This document shows, in pieces, positions 26,250 to 32,042 of a DNA stretch of 32,042 nt. The number at the start of each line of letters is the position of its first letter. The stretch's first letter is position 1. Both the position numbers and the translations under genes were made by a program. Source of the stretch: Candidatus Vogelbacteria bacterium (lineage in GTDB: Bacteria; Patescibacteriota; Minisyncoccia; Phycocordibacterales; XYD1-FULL-46-19); NCBI GenBank assembly GCA_903864935.1, contig CAIPHT010000007.1, forward strand, positions 80,293 through 112,334. Direction: 5' to 3'. The notes under the pieces are model-generated. The model searched no databases, was not told the origin of the DNA, and saw nothing but the letters and a program-made list of their open reading frames with translations.

Positions 26250-26276
26250 AAAACCGCCCCGAAGGGCGGTTTTTTG
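26250..26276 (+). terminator. Intrinsic terminator of the S-layer-like gene
   Basis: AAAAAACCGCCCcgaaGGGCGGTTTTTT. Confidence 0.9.
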
Positions 26277-26296
26277 GTGCAGATTAATGGATTAAT

Positions 26297-27025
26297 GGGG
26301 TCAGTCACCATTTTCTTATTCTTCTTTTCTTTATATAATATATCTAATGCCTAGATTAGAAAGAATTGATGTTGGTAATAATGTCTATCACATTCTCAAT
26401 CGAGCCAATGCCCGAGCCCAAATTTTCTATAATGATAATGACTACAAACTTTTTGAAAGTATTTTAGAAGAAGCGGTTGAGAAGTTTAAGATGCGTTTGT
26501 TGGCATATTGCCTAATGCCCAATCATTGGCACCTCGTTCTCTATCCAAGGAATGATGGTGACCTAGCTCTTTTTATAAGTTGGTTGACCAACACTCACAC
26601 CCGACGCTGGCACACCGAGAAGGGAACGGTGGGTGAGGGGCATCTCTATCAAGGACGATATAAGTCTTTTCTTTGTCAGGATGATGGCCATTTCTTAACC
26701 CTTGTTCGTTATGTGGAGAGAAACGCTAAGAAAGCTAAACTAGTTTTGAAGTCCGTGGATTGGCCGTGGTCTAGCGTCTGGCGTCGAGAAAAAGGGACAG
26801 ATAAACAGAAGAAAATTTTGGCCCCTTGGCCAGTGCCTCGACCAGAAAATTATCTTCTTTGGTTAGATCAATCACAGTCTGAGGAAGAAGAGGGGACGAT
26901 AGAAATGTCTGTACTTAAGAGTAGCCCTTTTGGTTCCCTGGATTGGATGGAGGATGCTGTGAAAAAATTTAACTTAGAACAAACCCTGCGAAGAGTGGGG
27001 AGACCAAGAAAAGGGGGCTGACCCC
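26297..27025 (+). mobile_element. RAYT-type unit: Y1 transposase bounded by GGGGTCAG/CTGACCCC
   Basis: GGGGTCAG at 26297-26304 and CTGACCCC at 27018-27025; the latter overlaps the ORF stop codon. Confidence 0.65.
26347..27021 (+). CDS. IS200-like Y1/REP-associated tyrosine transposase (RAYT)
   Basis: VYHILNRANARAQIFYNDNDYKLF, LLAYCLMPNHWHLVLYP (HUH-type), GHLYQGRYKSFLCQDDGHFLTLVRYVERNAKKAKLV, WPWSSVWRR. Confidence 0.92.
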   Translation: MPRLERIDVGNNVYHILNRANARAQIFYNDNDYKLFESILEEAVEKFKMRLLAYCLMPNHWHLVLYPRNDGDLALFISWLTNTHTRRWHTEKGTVGEGHLYQGRYKSFLCQDDGHFLTLVRYVERNAKKAKLVLKSVDWPWSSVWRREKGTDKQKKILAPWPVPRPENYLLWLDQSQSEEEEGTIEMSVLKSSPFGSLDWMEDAVKKFNLEQTLRRVGRPRKGG

Positions 27026-27042
27026 ATTTTCATTTTATCCAT

Positions 27043-27071
27043 TTTACTTACTGTCGCTTATTTCTTATAAT
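27043..27071 (+). promoter_or_regulatory. Putative promoter with downstream DnaA-box 9-mer
   Basis: TTTACT, N17, TATAAT; TTATCCACA follows at 27095-27103. Confidence 0.5.
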
Positions 27072-27120
27072 TAGAGTAATAAAAAGTCTATGTTTTATCC
27101 ACAATTAAATTTCTAACGGG

Positions 27121-28104
27121 ATGGCAGATGCACCAAGTAGTGATGGGGGAGGCGCGGGCGCCTTTTGGCTTATCTTTATTATTCTTATTTTGTTCGTGAT
27201 GTGGATCCAGGGTGGGGGTCCTTCACGAGGCAAGCATGAGAGTCTCTTTACCCTGTCCACTTCTTCAGAGAATTCTTCTCTTTCACAATCTTCTTCTGGC
27301 GGTAGTGCTGGTAATGACGAGGGATCAGTGGCGAACCCTAGTCCTTATAAGGGTCAAATTAGTATAGAGACCGGTACAGCCGCTTCGACTGACCAGCCAA
27401 ATCAAGAGTATATTGTTTTGCGCGCTGGTGGTAGCAATTCGACTTCGATTAATATCGGTGGCTGGACCTTAAGTAATGGTCGCAGCGAAAAAACTTTTGA
27501 CATCAATGGCAATGCCGTCTCGGGCCAATCGGTTTACGTTCTGATACCCAAGAAGGGGATTGCCCTCTATAATCCCTATCAGCCGGCGAGCAATATTTTG
27601 GTTCCCATTACTCTTAAGCCTGGGGAGAGTGCAGTCATTACGACAGGGCAACTTCCTTCAACGGGGTCTGTTACTATTCGAGACAATTTCAAGGTTAATC
27701 GTTGTTTAGGTTATGTGGCCGATAATACAACTTATCAATTTGTTCCTGATCTTAATTATCGCTGCCCCGATGTCAGCGAAATGGTTGGCCTCAGTGACCT
27801 AAGTGATATCTGTTTTGATTTTGCTCAGAGTATCAGCGCTTGTCATGAACCGAAGTATTCCTATGTTGAAGATCAAGGCGATTGTCTTGAGGGTAATTGT
27901 AGCCTGAATAGTTACTGTCAAGGTGTAATTAAGAATAATTTGAATCCCCAAGCCTGCTTTAAAGAATTTTCTAAAGATAAAGATTTTGTTGGTCCAGAGT
28001 GGAGGGTCTTCCTCAAGCGAAGTCTGGAACTTTGGTCTGAACGTCGCGAGACCATCTCGCTCTACGATGCCGCTGGTCGTCTTGTTGACCAAGCGACCTA
28101 TTAA
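27121..28104 (+). CDS. Membrane-anchored protein with lamin-tail-like domain
   Basis: TM helix near N-terminus, then QEYIVLRAGGSNSTSINIGGWTLSNGRSEKTFDI...PGESAVITTGQ. Cys-containing C-terminal half. Confidence 0.65.
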   Translation: MADAPSSDGGGAGAFWLIFIILILFVMWIQGGGPSRGKHESLFTLSTSSENSSLSQSSSGGSAGNDEGSVANPSPYKGQISIETGTAASTDQPNQEYIVLRAGGSNSTSINIGGWTLSNGRSEKTFDINGNAVSGQSVYVLIPKKGIALYNPYQPASNILVPITLKPGESAVITTGQLPSTGSVTIRDNFKVNRCLGYVADNTTYQFVPDLNYRCPDVSEMVGLSDLSDICFDFAQSISACHEPKYSYVEDQGDCLEGNCSLNSYCQGVIKNNLNPQACFKEFSKDKDFVGPEWRVFLKRSLELWSERRETISLYDAAGRLVDQATY

Positions 28105-28169
28105 TTAAGGGGCTGTGGATAAGTGGGGTGGCAGAAGAGGTGGGTTTTCTATATTATTAAAAATAATTT

Positions 28170-28670
28170 ATGGACAAAGTGGGGAGAAAATGGCGAAGTG
28201 GTAAATTGATCTCTTTAGGATCAGTTATTTTTGTCCTTATCGTGGTTGTCGTCGTTTTGCAGACCAAACTTATCCCACGACTTATTCAACATTATAATGA
28301 ACAAAAAGTTTTGTCTCAGATTGAGAATCTGAAGCAAGCTTATCGCAACGATACCCTCGGGGGCGCAACACCCGAAGAAACTTTGAAAATGTTTGTCACG
28401 GCCTTCAAAGCGGGGGACCTGGAGCTCGCCAGCAAATACTTCATCCCCGAGAAGCAGTCCGAATATCTGGCCAAGATGCAAAATTGGGTGAAGTTGGGCA
28501 AGAAGGAGGAGATTTTAAGGTCGCTAGAAAATTCGAAAATGTTTGGACAGTTGAAACCTGATAGTTTCCAAGCTGATATGGGGGAAGTTGATAAAAATAA
28601 TAGAGCTGTAAGTTTTGTTGAATTTATAAAAAATAAGTTCACTGACAAATGGAACATAAGCGGCATGTAA
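28170..28670 (+). CDS. Small membrane-anchored protein of unknown function
   Basis: One TM helix (LISLGSVIFVLIVVVVVLQTKLI) then a soluble domain with TPEETLKMFVTAFKAGDLELASKYFIPE. Confidence 0.6.
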   Translation: MDKVGRKWRSGKLISLGSVIFVLIVVVVVLQTKLIPRLIQHYNEQKVLSQIENLKQAYRNDTLGGATPEETLKMFVTAFKAGDLELASKYFIPEKQSEYLAKMQNWVKLGKKEEILRSLENSKMFGQLKPDSFQADMGEVDKNNRAVSFVEFIKNKFTDKWNISGM

Positions 28671-31051
28671 AGATAATCCTAATTCTAGCGTTGGCGCTCT
28701 CGCCTGCGCTAGTTTTTGGTTACGATAATACCAAGACTCACCCCATGCTTACGAGTGAAGCAATTAAACTTAGTGAGGCGAGCGGACAAAGCAATTTTAA
28801 TGAGAGTGAGAAGGAGCGCATAATTCAAGGCTCAATCGACGAGGATAATGTGCCCCGTTGGCTGGAGCACTTCTATGACCCGATTAATAATCGGGGACTA
28901 AATAGTGGGCAATTCAACACTTCGAAGGCTTGGGCCCATGGCCGAGCCCTTGTGCCCAATGATTATACTTGGGACAATTCTATCTATGACTATGCTTATG
29001 GTGATAAGAATCAGGGTCTCTATGCCTTGGGTCATGTCATCCATTTAGTGCAAGATGCGACCGTACCCGATCATACTCGCGATGATCCACATCCGATTGT
29101 TAAGACTTATGAGACTTACTCTTACGACCAGAATTCGGTGGCCAAGAGTAGCCCAATTTATTTGAATACTATTGATGCTTATTTTGATTCGGCCGCTAAT
29201 TTTGCCAATGGCAATTTCTTTAGTGATGACACTATACTTAAATATTATGCGAATCCGAAGATCATGAATGAGAAATGGGAAAGAGATTCGACTGGTGTTG
29301 ATGTGGATTTTGGAATTGGTAACTACGGCAGAATAGTTCTTATAAAAAGGCTCAGGGATAATTTCGGCGTCTTAAGAACAGAATACTCCCTCAAAGATAC
29401 AGACAACAAAGTCATGTCCGATTATTGGAATACTTTGGCGCCGAAGGCTGTGGGGTATAGCGCGGGGATAATTAAATTATTCTTGGCTGAAGTTGAGAAG
29501 GAGAAAATGAGCGGGGCGCTCAAAGAGGCTCGCACGCCGTGGTGGGAGAAGCTCTTGAATCTGGCCAAAGTTAGAGTGGATCAAGTGCTGGCCTCGGTTA
29601 ATCTCTCGATAAGTGAAGGGGCGAAGAGTGGCCCGGCTGGGACAATCCCACCTCCTTCAACTAATGGCGAAACAGCGACGGGGGATTCGGGGGAGACAAG
29701 CTCGGCTCAAACGGATCAGGATAAATTAATTGAGACGCGAGATAAATTGCAAAAATTGCGCTCGGATCTTGATAACCTGACCGGCCAAGGTGAGACAGCT
29801 ATCCTACCAGTTATTCATTCGGTCAATTCGGCCTTGGCTCTTGCTGGAGCGCCAACGCTTGATACTGACAAACCAACCACGACTGAGCCTAAACCTGAGG
29901 CGGTTATTATCCTCCCACCTATTATCACAAGCCCCGCCGATTTTGCCCAAACTTTTGCCACCAGTTCCATCACCTTTTCTGGTACGGCTTCATCCGGCTT
30001 GGCTATCCTTAACAGTTTTAATAATGAGCGAGCGACGACCAGTGAAGCTGGTGAGTGGACCATGGTTCTTAATGATTTACCTCAAGGCACCAGCACGATT
30101 AAATTCTGGGCGAGTGATAGCGATGGTAATATTTCTTCAACAACTGATGTTGCTATAAATATTGACTCCATTCCTTTAGAAATTAATCTAACAATTAGTA
30201 ATTGTGCGAGTTCCTTGGCCAACAATTTTTGTTTGCTTAAACCGACAAGCACCCTTAATTTTTCTTGGTCGGCCACTAAGCCGGGAGATTATAAATATGA
30301 TTTAATAAAAAGCGAGTATGATTGGGGCGAGGATTGGTATGAGCCGGAGATTGCCCTTGCTTCTGTTACAGAGACGAGTGGCTTGGCAAATCTAAACTTC
30401 GGTTCTAAAGATTTGTTCCGAGAATTCAAATGGCAAGTGGTCGCCCGCGATGCTAATTCGGGCGAGGTGGTGGCTTCGAGTAGCGAAGTTCACACCGTCT
30501 TCCATCCTCGCCCCGTGGTGATTAATGAGATTGGTTGGGCCGGGACCGTGAACTCTAATTTGGACGAATGGCTTGAGTTGAGAAATTATCTCACGAAGCA
30601 GGCCGTTGATCTAACTGGTTATTATCTAGCCGACAGCGCTAAAACTTGGACTATTAATTTATCTGGCGAGATACCGGTTAAAGGCTATTATCTGATTGAG
30701 CGAGGGAATGACGATGTCATTAGTAATCGTTCGGCGCAGCTTATCGATAATTTTGTTTCTGACCCGAGCCTTAAGGCTTTGGGGCCGGCGAATCTCAGTT
30801 TAAAATTGTGGCGCAAAACGTCGGTGGGCGACGAACTTGTTGACGAGACTCCGCTTTGGGACAAGACAGGGGCGGAGCCTGGTTCGCTCGAACGAACTTT
30901 CGAAAATGCGATTTCTACCAATCTCTCCGCTTGGAGCGATAACAGTGGGTGTCGCGCCTCAGATGGTTCTTGTGCCCTTGATCGAAATGCGACAACGACT
31001 TTTGGGACACCTGGTGTCATCAACTTCGCGAGCATCCCGCGTCGGTGGTAA
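28649..31051 (+). CDS. Exported zinc-dependent phospholipase C/P1-nuclease-like protein with C-terminal lamin-tail domain
   Basis: Signal peptide, THPMLTSEAIKL, LGHVIHLVQDATVPDHTRDDPH. C-terminal VVINEIGWAGTVNSNLDEWLELRN...GYYLADSAKTWTINL. Confidence 0.65.
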   Translation: MEHKRHVKIILILALALSPALVFGYDNTKTHPMLTSEAIKLSEASGQSNFNESEKERIIQGSIDEDNVPRWLEHFYDPINNRGLNSGQFNTSKAWAHGRALVPNDYTWDNSIYDYAYGDKNQGLYALGHVIHLVQDATVPDHTRDDPHPIVKTYETYSYDQNSVAKSSPIYLNTIDAYFDSAANFANGNFFSDDTILKYYANPKIMNEKWERDSTGVDVDFGIGNYGRIVLIKRLRDNFGVLRTEYSLKDTDNKVMSDYWNTLAPKAVGYSAGIIKLFLAEVEKEKMSGALKEARTPWWEKLLNLAKVRVDQVLASVNLSISEGAKSGPAGTIPPPSTNGETATGDSGETSSAQTDQDKLIETRDKLQKLRSDLDNLTGQGETAILPVIHSVNSALALAGAPTLDTDKPTTTEPKPEAVIILPPIITSPADFAQTFATSSITFSGTASSGLAILNSFNNERATTSEAGEWTMVLNDLPQGTSTIKFWASDSDGNISSTTDVAINIDSIPLEINLTISNCASSLANNFCLLKPTSTLNFSWSATKPGDYKYDLIKSEYDWGEDWYEPEIALASVTETSGLANLNFGSKDLFREFKWQVVARDANSGEVVASSSEVHTVFHPRPVVINEIGWAGTVNSNLDEWLELRNYLTKQAVDLTGYYLADSAKTWTINLSGEIPVKGYYLIERGNDDVISNRSAQLIDNFVSDPSLKALGPANLSLKLWRKTSVGDELVDETPLWDKTGAEPGSLERTFENAISTNLSAWSDNSGCRASDGSCALDRNATTTFGTPGVINFASIPRRW

Positions 31052-31081
31052 AAAGTTTTTTATAAATTTAAAATAAATAAA

Positions 31082-32041
31082 ATGAAAAAAATTATTCTCG
31101 TTTTTCTTTTTGCCCTGTTCTTGTTTCCTGTATTAACTTGGGCAATATCGGTTAATATTAATACTGCCGGCTTGAGCGAGCTTGATAATATTACCGGCGT
31201 TGGACCGGCTATCGCTCAGAAGATTATTGATTACCGCATCGCCAATGGATCGTTCAAAACCATTGAAGAAATAAAGAATGTTAGTGGTATTGGCGATGCC
31301 ACTTTTTTAAAAATGAAAGATCAAATTACTGTTGGCGGGGAATCTGGGACAGGGGGTGGAGCGGAAGTAAAAAATGCCACAGACCAAACCGTAACATCTG
31401 ATGACGGCACGACGGATGAACCATCCGTTAATACTAATCAGGCGAACCCAACTAATTATAGCCAGGAGACTTTCAAAATCGGGGCTGGGCGCGAGAGACT
31501 GGCCACGGTGCGAACACCAATTCTATTTTTTGCCACACAAAGTAAAAAGGGCAAAGACACAAATGCTTTTACTTGGAGCTTTGGTGACGGGACAAGTGCC
31601 ACGGGAGCAAAAGTTTACCATATTTATCAATTCCCGGGAGTTTATAATGTTGTCTTGAATGGGGCCATAGATAAAAATGAGGAAGCTGTGGCAAGAACAA
31701 AAGTTACTGTCTCTGAACCTAAAATTAAAATAACGGACGTTAATCCTGAACTTGGTTTTGTCGAGATAATGAATAGTAGTGACAAAGAACAGAACCTGAA
31801 TAACTGGATTTTATCATCCTTGGAGAAGAAATATGTTTTCCCAACTGACACAATTATTAGCCCCAAGACTTCACTCAAAATTCCACTCGACCTCCTTGGG
31901 TTTAATCGTAAATTATTGGATAACCTTAACCTTGCCTATCCAGACGGGGGAGTGGTGAGTGTTGCCAATTCGCAAAACGGTAGTAGTTCTGGGCAATTGT
32001 CTGAACTTAAAAAGAAGTTGGCAAAAATCAAATTGAAATAA
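31082..32041 (+). CDS. Exported ComEA-type helix-hairpin-helix protein with PKD and lamin-tail-like domains
   Basis: VNINTAGLSELDNITGVGPAIAQKIIDYRIANGSFKTIEEIKNVSGIGDATFLKMKDQI; PKD-like FTWSFGDGTSATGAKVYHIYQFPGVYNVVL; LGFVEIMNSSDKEQNLNNWIL. Confidence 0.85.
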   Translation: MKKIILVFLFALFLFPVLTWAISVNINTAGLSELDNITGVGPAIAQKIIDYRIANGSFKTIEEIKNVSGIGDATFLKMKDQITVGGESGTGGGAEVKNATDQTVTSDDGTTDEPSVNTNQANPTNYSQETFKIGAGRERLATVRTPILFFATQSKKGKDTNAFTWSFGDGTSATGAKVYHIYQFPGVYNVVLNGAIDKNEEAVARTKVTVSEPKIKITDVNPELGFVEIMNSSDKEQNLNNWILSSLEKKYVFPTDTIISPKTSLKIPLDLLGFNRKLLDNLNLAYPDGGVVSVANSQNGSSSGQLSELKKKLAKIKLK

Positions 32042-32042
32042 A

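Noticed and set aside
17382-28122. Chromosomal replication origin based on multiple DnaA-box 9-mers
   Set aside because: The boxes are scattered over ~10.7 kb at promoters, without clustering, an AT-rich unwinding region, or dnaA/dnaN in the window.
1-32042. Alternative genetic code (TGA recoded, as in some CPR lineages)
   Set aside because: argS and the transposase gene end naturally at TGA, and conserved genes show no internal in-frame TGA.

Overview
The window looks like a Candidate Phyla Radiation (Patescibacteria, Parcubacteria-like) chromosome segment using TGA as an ordinary stop codon. This lineage call is inferred from gene content and protein style; I ran no search. The plus-strand block carries glyA (5'-truncated), dut, argS, ileS, recO, a membrane-anchored beta-sandwich protein, glyS, an orphan gene with its own promoter, an RHH/RelE-type toxin-antitoxin pair, an AI-2E family permease, metG, tatD, rpsF, ssb and rpsR. 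A convergent minus-strand block carries efp, recA, an Ig-like membrane protein and ftsK. These are followed by a winged-helix protein, a surface-layer-like protein with a long leader, a RAYT/IS200-like Y1 transposase, and a cluster of exported proteins with lamin-tail-like, PLC/P1-nuclease-like and ComEA-HHH/PKD domains. The most interesting region is the ~1.1 kb rpsR-efp gap. It has no convincing CDS but holds three tandem promoter/structured-RNA/terminator units, enclosed by a ~64-bp inverted repeat whose arms start exactly at the rpsR and efp stop codons. Two of these units and the S-layer gene share a TTATCCACA (DnaA-box 9-mer)-N8-(-35) promoter arrangement. Other highlights are an IleRS with an inserted histidine-phosphatase domain and a palindromic repeat embedded in its ORF, an EF-P with Gln at the usual Lys/Arg tip position, and a toxin-antitoxin operator overlapping the -10 of an apparently leaderless promoter.
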